Made by a program: the position numbers and the translations under genes
Shown here: one piece after another, positions 10,739 to 20,714 of the stretch
How the letters are laid out: each line of letters starts with the position of its first letter
Position numbering within the stretch: the first letter of the stretch is position 1
Origin: Rhizophagus irregularis
Lineage: Eukaryota; Glomeromycota; Glomeromycetes; Glomerales; Glomeraceae
DNA length: 64,000 bases
NCBI RefSeq assembly: GCF_026210795.1
Contig: NC_089429.1
Span: forward strand, 744,001-808,000
Reading direction: 5' to 3'
Notes under the pieces: model-generated
Databases searched by the model: none
What the model was told of the DNA's origin: nothing
What the model saw: the letters and a program-made list of their open reading frames with translations, nothing else

Positions 10739-12307
10739 TCAACAACCTGATTCACTAAATTCTATTATTTCAACTCCTTTAGCTTTAATCCTATTCAATA
10801 ATTTTAATTCCTCATCATTCAATTCTTTATTCAATTTCACCATACCAAGAACTTTTAAATTATTGTTACTTCTTTCAATATAATTTAAAACAATTTTAAG
10901 AAATTCTATTTCAATAATTTGATTTAAATTAAGTATTTCAAAATTATTATGACAATTTTCTAAAAATTCCTTAAATTTTAAAAAATTATTAAAATTATGA
11001 GAATAAACATAAATAGAAATTTCACTAATATTAATAGGTATATTATTTGCTAAATTTATAAAGAGTTTATCAATATTATAAAAAATACTAATACTTAACA
11101 TTCTTGTTCTTAAATTTTTAAAAAGTTGTATCACTGATAATTCTATATTTAAAGAAATCGTTATTTTTAAAAAATTAAGATTTGGACAATAAATTGATAT
11201 ATTTTCAATAAGTGAACTTGTTGGGGTTTCAATTACTAATAATAATCTTTGTAATGATGCTCCAAAATATTTGATCATTAAAGTTATAACTTCAATATCC
11301 CATTTATTTTGTTTAAAAATTAATTCCTTGAGATTAAATAAAGCTAAATCTAAACCCTCCAATTGTTTTAATAATATACCTCTACATTGTTCAAATTTTA
11401 AATATTTTAAATTATATAAATTATTAAAACTTTTTAATTCAATATTACTAAAATCCGCGTCTATAAATTCAATATGAACTAAAGAATTCTTTTGAAATTC
11501 TAAAGATAAAAGAATATTATTTAATAAAAAATTACAATTCCATAATTCAAATATTTTAAGTTTGTTATGCATTTGAATAATTGTACAAAGCTTTTCTAAA
11601 GTATTAGTAGTAGTATTGATCAAATCATCGAAAGTATCATGTTGAAATAATGATCTATGAATTTTAGGTAATTTAATTGTTAATTTACTAGAATTTAAAT
11701 AATTATTTGATATATTCCTTAAAAATTCTTGTTCAATTTCTCCTTTTAAATGAAATTCTAATGATAAAGAATTTAATCTTGTTAAATTTAAAGGGAAATT
11801 TTGAAAATTATAATTTTTAAAATTTTCTTTATAAAATAAATTGAACGAAATATATAATTGTTTAATGTTTCTACTTTGTCTTAAAATTGATCGAAGAAAT
11901 ATTGGAATAATATCATCATATATTTTTTGAAAAATTGTTAAATCTGAACAATATTTAACAAACCATCTATAAATAATAGAATTTATTATATTACTATTAT
12001 AATTTTCTAAATATTTTGGATATTCGAATAATGGTTTGTATTCTTTATTAAAATTAATATAATTAATCTGTTTTAATCCTAATTGTTTCTTCAATTGTAA
12101 AATTTCTGCTTTATTAAAGCAAAGAATTAATGTTAAAGTGATTAGACAACTTTTTTCCGTTACTTTTACAAAAGGATTTGCGTAAAGCAATGGTATGGTT
12201 GATTTACACCAAAATCGATTGACTAATAAACATTTAAATAAAGTTGAACGATCATCTTGAAGGTATTGTAAAATGGAATGAATACTATCATCTGTTAAAT
12301 AAATCAT
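10739..12307 (-). CDS. F-box/LRR-like protein (LTDD-type subfamily), 522 aa
   Basis: Intronless minus-strand frame starting MIYLTDDSIHSILQYLQDD. The F-box occupies about residues 3-46 and ends LVNRFWCKSTIPLLYANPF, distinct from the LWCRLxIPLLWEDPF of the other subfamily. The C-terminal 470 residues are LRR-like, with conserved blocks shared with the genes at 18211 and 22313, such as LEFQKNSLVHIEF and NYIERSNNNLKVLGM. It is a likely SCF substrate adaptor by family; the substrate is unknown. It diverges more from the two downstream copies than they do from each other, so it is the older branch. Confidence 0.9.
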   Translation of the reverse strand: MIYLTDDSIHSILQYLQDDRSTLFKCLLVNRFWCKSTIPLLYANPFVKVTEKSCLITLTLILCFNKAEILQLKKQLGLKQINYINFNKEYKPLFEYPKYLENYNSNIINSIIYRWFVKYCSDLTIFQKIYDDIIPIFLRSILRQSRNIKQLYISFNLFYKENFKNYNFQNFPLNLTRLNSLSLEFHLKGEIEQEFLRNISNNYLNSSKLTIKLPKIHRSLFQHDTFDDLINTTTNTLEKLCTIIQMHNKLKIFELWNCNFLLNNILLSLEFQKNSLVHIEFIDADFSNIELKSFNNLYNLKYLKFEQCRGILLKQLEGLDLALFNLKELIFKQNKWDIEVITLMIKYFGASLQRLLLVIETPTSSLIENISIYCPNLNFLKITISLNIELSVIQLFKNLRTRMLSISIFYNIDKLFINLANNIPINISEISIYVYSHNFNNFLKFKEFLENCHNNFEILNLNQIIEIEFLKIVLNYIERSNNNLKVLGMVKLNKELNDEELKLLNRIKAKGVEIIEFSESGC

Positions 12308-13817
12308 AATTTTTATCTTTAAAAAAAAAATTTAGGAAGGAAAAAAAATATAAAGTTATTATCGGAGTATTCGGAACAAATTAATTATTATATCCCAATT
12401 ATAGAAGTCACATGGTTGTACATTATTTTGTAATACCGTAACACATTGTAGGTATTTCCATGAAACTTAAAATTAGAATTAGTAAATTATTTTTGTAATT
12501 TGTTCGATAATAATAAAAATTCATTTACAATTATTCCTGGTTTACTTGTTGGTTTCAGGAATAATTAGAAAGCAATTTAGAGTTATCGAATAGAAGGTTG
12601 AAATAACATGAATAAAATCCTTCATTGGTTCAATTCCACGTGATGATCAACATTGATTTAGCCATTAAATTAGTCGATCATTCTATATAAGGATTATAAT
12701 TAATTTCCATAATTAGAAGCGATTTTATTAATCGATTAATCGTTTCTTCTAAAATTAGATTTTCGAAGTGCATCATTGCAGAATTGCAGGAAAATTTTCA
12801 ATGATCACATATTTAACATATAAATCCAGCCAGAATTTAAGATTTTTGCGTAACACTATTCAAAATTTCGCTTAACTGATAACGCTAATATCCGTAACAA
12901 AATTTTGTGTGACAGTTCTTAAGCGCGGAAATCCGCGGATCGGATTTCTGCGGATCATCCGTTGGATATCCGGATCAAACATAGTATGATCATCCGCGGA
13001 TACTGATTGACGGATGGAAATTATCCGCGAATTGTAACACTACCTTTTACCTGGTGGCTAAACTGTTTATACGATATCATGTGATTTCTAATTTCGTAAT
13101 TCGGGCCGGCACTATAGTTTCGATTTTTATTCGATAATCGAGTTTAATCGGATTTTCGATTAATTCGATTTAGCCAATCCCTATATATACTGTATACTAT
13201 TAAAATCTATTACATCATATAAATGCCACTGAATGATTAACGTGCAATAAAACTATATTTTCTGAATCTTTAGCTTCTTGTGCATCAATTTCAAGTGCCT
13301 CGTCCAGTTGACTACAATAAATGGATGAGAAAGAATTTTACTAGTAAAATAATAGACATACAGTATTGTTTATAGTAAGTTTACTGTCTTAAATTTAAAA
13401 AGTAAACACTAAAAGCACAAGTTTTCATTATTTAATTAAAAAACTGTTGATTATTAATTTTTATTTATTTTATTATAGGTTTTATGAGTTGAACTGTATA
13501 TTTTATATTATTTATTTTATTTTATGAATTGAACTATATATTTTATAATAATGAGGTCATGTCACTCATGTGTCTTTAAAATTATTTTGATATAATTATA
13601 TCATAATAATTTTAGTTATTAGAGTCTCGTTTGCTATTTTAAAAATCAAAATTTATATCAAATTGAATCACAGGAAACAGGTATTAATTTTTGAATTGTT
13701 AATTAGTAATTATAATTTTTTATTTTATGAACTCTTTCCGGTCGATCTCTTAACCAATTTTTTTACGAAAGAAAAATTATAATTTTATTTTTTTTGAATA
13801 TTATAGACACATACAAC
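12308..13817. other. Intergenic with a GC-rich candidate MITE
   Basis: Mostly AT-rich and non-coding. About 12905-13033 is a GC-rich patch full of ATCCGCGGAT-type words whose two ends (GTGTGACAGTTC and, on the other strand, GTGTTACAATTC) are similar, suggesting a small TIR element. Near 13480-13550 a TTGAACTGTATATTTTATA word is tandemly repeated with small changes. The last part may be the 5' UTR of the ORF1-type element. Confidence 0.4.
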
Positions 13818-14591
13818 ATGGATAAAATAGTTGAAAATAATGACAAAGAGGTCCCGACGTGGGTTACTCGATCGAAAACGAATAGTTTAGGCCAGTTTTT
13901 CAAGAACTTCGAGGATATTTACGACACTTATTTAGTAGAAGTAATAAAGTGCAAAAAACACGATGAATATGTCGAGTTAGAAGACAAACTAATAGGACCT
14001 TCTAACATAATAAAACCAGGAAAAATACCAGTACGCCTTAACAAGCCGGATACGCAAGTGCCAACGGTAGTTTATTTCCTAACGGTTTTCTTAATGAAAT
14101 GGACAGGACTAGCTACGATGAAAATAATAGAAGAATTTATAGAGTGTCACGTGAAAGCTGAAATGGAAACTGAACGAATGGAATATGAAAAAAAAACGAC
14201 TGCGGCTGAACTTGATGAACTCAAATGTGAATACGACGCACTTTCAACAGCTTTTGACGAGCTCAAGAAAAATTCAGCAGATAGTAGTCTAACAAATGGA
14301 TTGGCGATCAACGATTTAGAAGGAAGGATTAGAAAATCAGAAGATGACGTTATGATAAAAGAAAATAAAATTAGAAATTTGGAAGCCGATGTTACAGCAA
14401 AGGAACAAATCATATTGGAAAAAAGCGAACAAATTAATATGCTTTGGGAAAAGATAAGGGGATTGGATACTAATATGGAAAAAACAACGTGTCATAATGC
14501 GGATATGGATTTAGATAAGAAACAGACAAAGAAAAAACGCCCAACAAAAAGAGAAAAAGGGCGCGAACACAACATACTCCAAATGGAATGA
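13818..14591 (+). CDS. LINE ORF1-type protein, coiled-coil part (257 aa)
   Basis: The first ATG of the open frame is at 13818 (MDKIVENNDKEV). Residues about 107-222 are Glu/Lys-rich heptad-like sequence predicting a long coiled coil. A strongly basic tail follows (KKQTKKKRPTKREKGR, about 235-250). A trimerising coiled coil followed by nucleic-acid-binding parts is the architecture of ORF1 proteins of non-LTR retrotransposons. Its stop overlaps the next ORF's start by four bases (ATGA at 14588-14591), which allows coupled re-initiation or marks a split of one ancestral ORF1. Codon use and GC are higher than in the F-box genes. Assignment is by architecture and by the neighbouring RRM-like ORF. 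Confidence 0.6.
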   Translation: MDKIVENNDKEVPTWVTRSKTNSLGQFFKNFEDIYDTYLVEVIKCKKHDEYVELEDKLIGPSNIIKPGKIPVRLNKPDTQVPTVVYFLTVFLMKWTGLATMKIIEEFIECHVKAEMETERMEYEKKTTAAELDELKCEYDALSTAFDELKKNSADSSLTNGLAINDLEGRIRKSEDDVMIKENKIRNLEADVTAKEQIILEKSEQINMLWEKIRGLDTNMEKTTCHNADMDLDKKQTKKKRPTKREKGREHNILQME

Positions 14592-15316
14592 TCGGTGAAA
14601 TCAAAAGGGGACCGATCGACGATAACAGAAAAGGAGATCTGGAAAAATATTATGCCGAACAATCACGTGATTTAACTTTCTACGACATACCAGCATACTG
14701 GAGTGATGAAGAGATTTTTAATTCACTTGACGCAAATGTAGGACAGATTGAATATATGAGAACAAAACGGTGTCACAAATATAAGACGGTTAAAACAACA
14801 CTACGCCTTACCAAAAAATATGAAGAAATATACAAAAAGGGCGGGGTGAATGTTATTTTAACTAGGAAAAACCGTACACATTATGTTAGAATGCTTGACT
14901 CAAGATGGTCGTATGCTGAGATTAAGAAAAAATTTCGTTGGCAAGTTTGTAAACGAATAGAGGACGATAATCAAGAGGATGATTGTTCGATTATTAGATA
15001 TTTTGCAAAAACTTATAGGGCTACATTTGGAAAAATTATTAGAGTTAACGGTATACGTTACATCATTTTATATTTTAGTACAGAGGATATTTTAATGAAA
15101 GCGGTATCGGACTCGTTACAAACATATGAAGTAGGGCTAGAATTATTAATCAAAAAAGAAAATGATTTTATAGACGATACAGGTGAGCTAAACGAGATCA
15201 ATAAAACACTGAAATGGAGAAATACAACAACCTCAAGAGCACGTGGTCTACGCACGGAGCAAGAACAATATAAAGGAACACCTGAAAATTTTGCTTCGTC
15301 AAGTAGAAGACAATAA
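14588..15316 (+). CDS. LINE ORF1-type protein, RRM-like part (242 aa)
   Basis: Starts at the ATG overlapping the preceding stop. Residues about 28-105 have an RRM-like strand-helix-strand pattern (LTFYDIPAYWSDEEIFNSL, then VGQIEYMRTKRCHKYKTVK). A second block at about 138-177 (ATFGKIIRVNGIRYIILYF) recurs in the decayed copy at 55806-56040. RRM-bearing ORF1 proteins act as RNA-binding chaperones in LINEs. It is followed by 340 bases of 3' UTR-like sequence and a poly(A) run, with no reverse transcriptase ORF. Both ORFs are intact, suggesting recent activity or selection. The alternative is a host gene derived from ORF1. Confidence 0.6.
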   Translation: MIGEIKRGPIDDNRKGDLEKYYAEQSRDLTFYDIPAYWSDEEIFNSLDANVGQIEYMRTKRCHKYKTVKTTLRLTKKYEEIYKKGGVNVILTRKNRTHYVRMLDSRWSYAEIKKKFRWQVCKRIEDDNQEDDCSIIRYFAKTYRATFGKIIRVNGIRYIILYFSTEDILMKAVSDSLQTYEVGLELLIKKENDFIDDTGELNEINKTLKWRNTTTSRARGLRTEQEQYKGTPENFASSSRRQ

Positions 15317-15656
15317 CAATGGAGGTAACTAGAATTAGATAAAATAGTAAAACTAGAAAAAACAACATATAATAGTTAGACGTATTTAGATTAAATAATT
15401 TAGTATAGTTTAGAATAGATTAAAAAGAGAACAAATTTTTTAGTAAATACTTAGTCAATATTGGAATTTCGTGAATAGCACGCTGGTTACGTTAGTTTAC
15501 ACTTTAGAAAGAATTCTAAAGTTTTTATATGGAGAGGTGTAGTTAGAAATAACTAGCTTCAATGTATTTTTTTGTATTTACTAGTTAATGTAATGCGTTA
15601 TAATTTACTAATAAAATGAATCAAATACGTTTATAAAAAAAAAAAAAAAAAAAAAA

Positions 15657-16458
15657 TTTTTTATTTTATAATTTAATTTGAGTTGCTTTTTATGTTGTAA
15701 GAATGGCTTACGTTATAGCTTTATTTTATGGGTGAAATTTTCTATCGTTGAAAGAGTTGTAAATTTAAAAAAATTTTTTCTTCGGATCGCGTAGTCACGT
15801 GATTTGTATTTCGTAATTTATTGGAGCGAATGGAGCGTGGACCACTGGACCATGATCCAGATGCTTATCCTGGACCATCAAATTTGATTGATGGGGATTG
15901 TTTTGTGTAACATTTGTCTTTGAAAAAATTTTGCGATGTTATTAAAAAAAGGGAGTGAGGAAAATTCAATTCCTCAAAATAATTTTTTGAGCGAAACAAT
16001 TAACAATTTTTTGTTTGAATAGAAAATTTTATAATATTATATGCTAGAATAGATTGTAAATAAAATTTTGTCCATAATTTCATAAATAAATATAAATAAT
16101 TAATTATTAAAATATTTCTATCTCTCATAATAGTTTCAAGAGTGTTCCAATGTAAAAATTATGTCCAGCAGAATTAGTATAATCGTGAAAATTCCATAGC
16201 TCTATGATAAAAAATAGCAATATTAGAAATATTATTATTCAACTATGATATAACCAAAAATATTATTTTTTTTAAATAAAAGATAAAAATGGAATATGGA
16301 AACATGAAGGGGAGAATAAGTATCTGGACCAGTGACCAATTATTGGCTTATCGTCACGTAAGTGAATGGATTTAAAAATACTTAATTTTTTTTTTGGCCG
16401 TAAATTATATTAATCAATACTAGAGAAAAAATTTGGTATTAGACCTTCGATCTTAGGA
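15657..16458. other. Intergenic, no gene seen
   Basis: AT-rich, with short repeated TGGACCA words near 15838-15880 and 16323. No coding signal or clear element boundary. Confidence 0.45.
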
Positions 16459-16683
16459 CACGTGACCGCAGTTGCATACTTCTGGCCCGCATTATATAAC
16501 TCTGACCAGAATTATGGTCCAAATAATTTTCCGGCCTTAGTCGGTTAATCGTCTTAAAATTAATTATCTGGTTAATATTAACTGGTTCCAACTTCTAGTT
16601 ATGAAAAGAGAAAATTCATAGCGTACATAATCTATTTGCCAATTTCCAAAAATAATACTGTGTATTTATCAATTGCTTTCTAG

Positions 16684-16872
16684 CCCTATAAAAAATTTTA
16701 TCCGTTATTTCTGTAAAAACTCCGTAAAAATGAATCTTTCACGGATCCATTCACGGAAAATGTAAATCAATCGATAAATTCCGTAATATAAGGTTATTAA
16801 TTCCGGAAATATGAGCCTTTTACGGAAAAAAAATGGAATATAAAAAACGGAACGGATCGACTTTTTTACAGG
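16684..16872. mobile_element. CCCTATAAAAAA-type MITE, copy 1
   Basis: Starts CCCTATAAAAAATTTTATCC and ends CGGATCGACTTTTTTACAGG, which are imperfect terminal inverted repeats of about 20 bp. A second copy, in opposite orientation, lies at 32269-32449. Tandem unit B has an uninterrupted sequence at the equivalent place (near 20916-20930), so this copy inserted after the duplication or was lost from unit B. No ORF. Confidence 0.7.
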
Positions 16873-17404
16873 ATCTCTTCTTTAAATTAAAAACAATCCC
16901 ACATTCTCAATATTACGTGTAAAAATATTTTCAGATGAATAATCGTACTAAATGAATACAACTAGTATGAGATTTATGCTAGTGAAATATTTTTGTAAGA
17001 ATGAAAGAATCGGGATAGCGGCGCGTCGGTCTTATCAGTTTACCCGTTAATTTTGTAATTTTTACATCCCTACATCTTAGAAATAAGTAAAGTTCTTTAA
17101 ACTGGTATAAAAAACTTAGATATTAAATTGTGTAATTTTAGCTGGAGGTGTAGAGCGTAATTTTGATACTTTGATTAGTAAGACTTTTCTTGAGAGAAAA
17201 ATTGAAGTTATTCGTCACGTCATAGAATTATTATAAGTAACATGATATACTGTATAGGTGATATGTTTAAAGTACTAACTACGGTATTTTTGTGATGAAA
17301 TTATTATTTAATCACTCTCTTCCTCTTTACAATATAATTTCAACACTTCGACCAAATAAAGCATGTCCTGAGAAGAGAAGAGGTATGGTAAGAAATTCTT
17401 GTAT

Positions 17405-17944
17405 ATCAGGAAGTTTTTGCCATTTAAAATCTGCAGAGAATTCTACGTAGCGTGGAACCATCATGGAAATCTAAGTAGAACCAATATTTTCCGAATATCG
17501 TGTCATCCTGTGACGATATCTAATTAAAATTTATTTTTACTCACCTCAGGAACCGAACCAAATACCTTGACTTATACTATTAATAAGTCATATCTCACGT
17601 ACCTAGTAGATTATATCTTATATTTATTCTTGAGCTGCAAAAAAAAAAAAAATTTATTATATAATAAAATATTCGTTCTATATTCTTTCTATTTAATTTA
17701 TATCTGTATGTTTTAACTAGCACTGTTATACTGTGCTATTAACAATTTCTTGAACTCCGCAGCAATATCTGCGGATGAATCCCACATATCCTGCTAAAGA
17801 ATTCTATGGTGGTATTTCTACTACGAAATATGTGGTTTTGTGTGGATACTTGTCCACGCAATTTGATAGTATGTAGGATTCCACGTATTTCCAAACTAAC
17901 CTACGTGGTTTTTGGTGGATCGATCTACCTAAAAATTTCCTGAT
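17405..17944. mobile_element. ATCAGGAA-terminus TIR element (540 bp)
   Basis: ATCAGGAAGTTTTT at the left and AAAAATTTCCTGAT at the right are inverted repeats (13 of 14). The interior contains several CCACGT/ACGTGG words. Related termini bound 29845-30073. The copy in unit B retains the right end (22031-22044) but has lost the left. Non-coding. Confidence 0.5.
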
Positions 17945-18210
17945 GTAAAATTTCCTTTAAGGATAATCAATATATGAAAATATTGTTATTTTAACATTTA
18001 AAAAAGGTAGACAATATATCTATTTTTTAAAAAAATGAATCATAATGATTTAATTTTATTTGCTTAAAAAAAAAAATATTACTGTAATCAATAAATTATT
18101 GTTAACGTTTGTTTGTTTAAAATAAATGATATGAATTCGACTTTATTTAATGAGTAAAATAATATAAAATAAAAATTGTAAATAAAATAAAATATACTAT
18201 CTCAAGAGCC

Positions 18211-19818
18211 TTAAAATGCAAATTTACATAGATCGTGATAGATAGTATTATAATGAACTATTTCAACTCCTTTGGCTTTAATTAGATTCAATAATTTTAA
18301 TTCCTCATCATTTAATTCTTTACCCAATTTCATCATACCAAGAACTTTTAAACTATTGTTACTTCTTTCAATATAATTTAAAACAATCTTAAGAAATTCT
18401 AATTCAATAATATAATTTAAACTAATCATTTCAAACCTATTGTGACAATTTTCTAAAAATTCCTTAAATTTTAAAAACTTACTGGAATTACGAGAATAAC
18501 TAAATAAAAAAATTTTGCCAATATTAATTGATATATTATTTGCTAAATTTATAAAAAATTTATCAGTATCATAAAGAGTAGTAATACTTAATATTCTCGT
18601 TCTTAAATTTTTAAAAAGTTGTATCACTGATAAATCAACACGTAAACAAATTCTTATTTTTAAAAAAATAAGATTTGGACAATACATTGATATATTTTCA
18701 ATAAGAGATTTTGTTGGGGTTTCAACTAATAATCTTTGTAATGATGCACCTAGATATTTGATCATTAAAGATGTGACATCAACATTCCAATAATTGAGTT
18801 TAAATGATAGTTCCTTGAGCTTAAATGAAGAAAAATTTAAACTCTCACATTGATTTAATAATATACCTTTACAATATTCAAATTTTAAATATTCTAAATT
18901 ATATAAATAATTAAATCTTTTTAAACTAACATTACTAAAGTCGCATGCTGTAAATTCAACATAAACTAAAGAATGCTTTTGAAATTCTAAAGACAAAAGA
19001 ATGTCATTTAATAAAGAATGACAATCCCATATCTTAAACATTTTAAGTTTGTTTTGCACTTGAATAATTGTACAAAGCTTTTCTAAAGTAGTAGTAGTAA
19101 TGATCAAGTCATTGGAAGTGTCATGTTGATATGGTCTTGCGAGCTTAATTAGTAATTTGCTAGCATTTGTACAGATATTTGTTATATTCCTTAAAAATTC
19201 TTGTTCAATTTCTTCATTAACAGTACTATGATCAGTACCACTTGGTTGAAAATTTTGAAAATTTAATGATAATAAATTTAATTTTGTTAAATTTGAAGTG
19301 AAATTTTGAAAATTAAAATTTTTAAAACTTTCTTTATAAAATAAATTTATCGAAATATCTAATTGTTTAATGTTTCTACTTTGACGTAAAATTGATTGAA
19401 GAAATATTGGAATAATCTCATAATATAATTTTTTAAAAATTGATAAATCTGAAACATATTTAACAAACCATTTGTAAATAACAGAACTTATTGTATTATT
19501 ATTATAATTTTCTAAATATTTTGGATATTCAAATAAAGGTTTGTGTTCTTTATCAAAATTAATATTATTAATCTGGTTTGATCCTAGTTGATTCTTCAAT
19601 TGTAAAATTTCTGCTTTATTAAAGCATAAAATTAAGGTCAGGGTTATTGAATAATTTTTTTCGGTTATATTTGCAAAAGGATTTGCATAAAGCAAAGGAA
19701 TAGTTGATTTACACCAAAATCGATTAACTAATAAACATTTAAATAAAGTTAAACGGTCATCTTGAAGGTGTTGTAAAATGTAATAAATACAATCATCCGT
19801 TAAATAAGGCAAAGTCAT
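18211..19818 (-). CDS. F-box/LRR-like protein (LTDD-type), 535 aa, tandem copy A
   Basis: Starts MTLPYLTDDCIYYILQHLQ. An upstream in-frame Met exists at 19869, but the paralogue at 22313-23941 begins exactly at MTLPYLTDD and its upstream bases break that longer frame, so the shorter start is preferred. The F-box covers about residues 4-48 (LVNRFWCKSTIPLLYANPF). The LRR-like tail ends YNTIYHDLCKFAF. Intronless. It is highly similar to the next copy over its whole length, differing in short indels around the middle of the tail, as expected for a recently duplicated adaptor whose substrate-binding part is drifting. Substrate unknown. Confidence 0.9.
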   Translation of the reverse strand: MTLPYLTDDCIYYILQHLQDDRLTLFKCLLVNRFWCKSTIPLLYANPFANITEKNYSITLTLILCFNKAEILQLKNQLGSNQINNINFDKEHKPLFEYPKYLENYNNNTISSVIYKWFVKYVSDLSIFKKLYYEIIPIFLQSILRQSRNIKQLDISINLFYKESFKNFNFQNFTSNLTKLNLLSLNFQNFQPSGTDHSTVNEEIEQEFLRNITNICTNASKLLIKLARPYQHDTSNDLIITTTTLEKLCTIIQVQNKLKMFKIWDCHSLLNDILLSLEFQKHSLVYVEFTACDFSNVSLKRFNYLYNLEYLKFEYCKGILLNQCESLNFSSFKLKELSFKLNYWNVDVTSLMIKYLGASLQRLLVETPTKSLIENISMYCPNLIFLKIRICLRVDLSVIQLFKNLRTRILSITTLYDTDKFFINLANNISINIGKIFLFSYSRNSSKFLKFKEFLENCHNRFEMISLNYIIELEFLKIVLNYIERSNNSLKVLGMMKLGKELNDEELKLLNLIKAKGVEIVHYNTIYHDLCKFAF

Positions 19819-20206
19819 CTTAGGAATGAAGGGAGAAAAAATTTTCACGGAGTATCGGAGTAAGCCCAATTTTAGGACTATTTTAGGTCATATGGCTGTA
19901 CATTACTTTTGTAATACTGTAGCACATGTTTATAAGCAGGGTCCAGATGATTGACATTCCAGGGAACTACTGTACGGTAAGTTTAGTAAAACCCTAACAG
20001 GTGACACTACTGTAGGCTTTTTGTTATTAAGTGGTTCGATAATAATAAAAATCATATAGGGCTATTCTTGGTTAACATGTTGAAATTATCTGTTATAAAT
20101 AAAGGTTGGAACCGTTCAAAAAAACCTTAAATTTTTTTTTTTTTTTGCTGTAAATTATATCCATCTGATTCTACTCACATATTTAGTTACAAGGGGATCC
20201 TATTTC

Positions 20207-20670
20207 ATTATTGCCGTTTTCAGAAATGTTGACAATCTGAAATTTTGACCATTTTATACCGAACACACCGAACACACCGTGAACACATACAAAAAATTAT
20301 GCAAACTTGAAGTATTCATGCATAACTTTATATAAAAACTATTTTTGTCACTTTTTAGATATGAATAAAATTGAAAATATGAAAATTTGTACCGAACACA
20401 CACCGAACACAAACGAACACACCGAACACACCGAACATTGGCAAATACAAGCAAATACAAGTGAATACATATATGCAAATAATATAATTTTTATACATTT
20501 TTTTATGCACACTACCTAAAAATATATTACTAAAGTTTTAATTTTGCTTTTTTTAAAGGAAAATTTGTTTTTTTTTAATTTTAATTGCTGTGTTCGGTGT
20601 GTGTTCGGTGTGTTCGATTTATAGAAATGATCGACATTCTAATGTCAACATTTCTGAAAACGGCAATAAT
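20207..20670. mobile_element. Inverted-repeat element with ACACCGAAC arrays (464 bp)
   Basis: A perfect 28-bp inverted repeat (20207-20234 and 20643-20670, starting ATTATTGCCGTTTTCAGAAA) bounds it. Inside, short tandem CCGAACACA units occur at about 20259-20279 and 20392-20437, and in inverted orientation at 20589-20616. It sits between the two duplication units. TTC follows or precedes the ends, possibly a 3-bp target duplication. The overlapping ORFs here are by-products of the repeats. Confidence 0.7.
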
Positions 20671-20714
20671 TTCGTTTTAAAATCAAAAAATGAAAAAATT
20701 GGTTCGATTTTGAT

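Larger units (their letters stand above)
13790..15656 (+). mobile_element. ORF1-only non-LTR retroelement with poly(A) tail
   Basis: Two overlapping ORF1-type frames, a 3' UTR and a 3' A-run of about 22 at 15634-15655. The endonuclease/reverse transcriptase ORF expected downstream is absent. The layout recalls half-LINE (HAL1-like) elements mobilised in trans. The 5' boundary is approximate and no target-site duplication was identified. Confidence 0.5.
16459..20128. repeat. Tandem duplication unit A (F-box locus)
   Basis: Begins CACGTGACCGCAG and ends near GAACCGTTCAAAAAAACC. The same order of sequences recurs in unit B at 20715-24189, covering the 5' repeat, the downstream flank, an F-box gene and its promoter. 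Unit A carries a MITE (16684-16872) and the left end of another element (near 17405) that unit B lacks. Confidence 0.85.

Noticed and set aside
20254-20519. Small ORFs of 70-74 codons on both strands
   Set aside because: They arise from the ACACCGAAC repeats in the inverted-repeat element.
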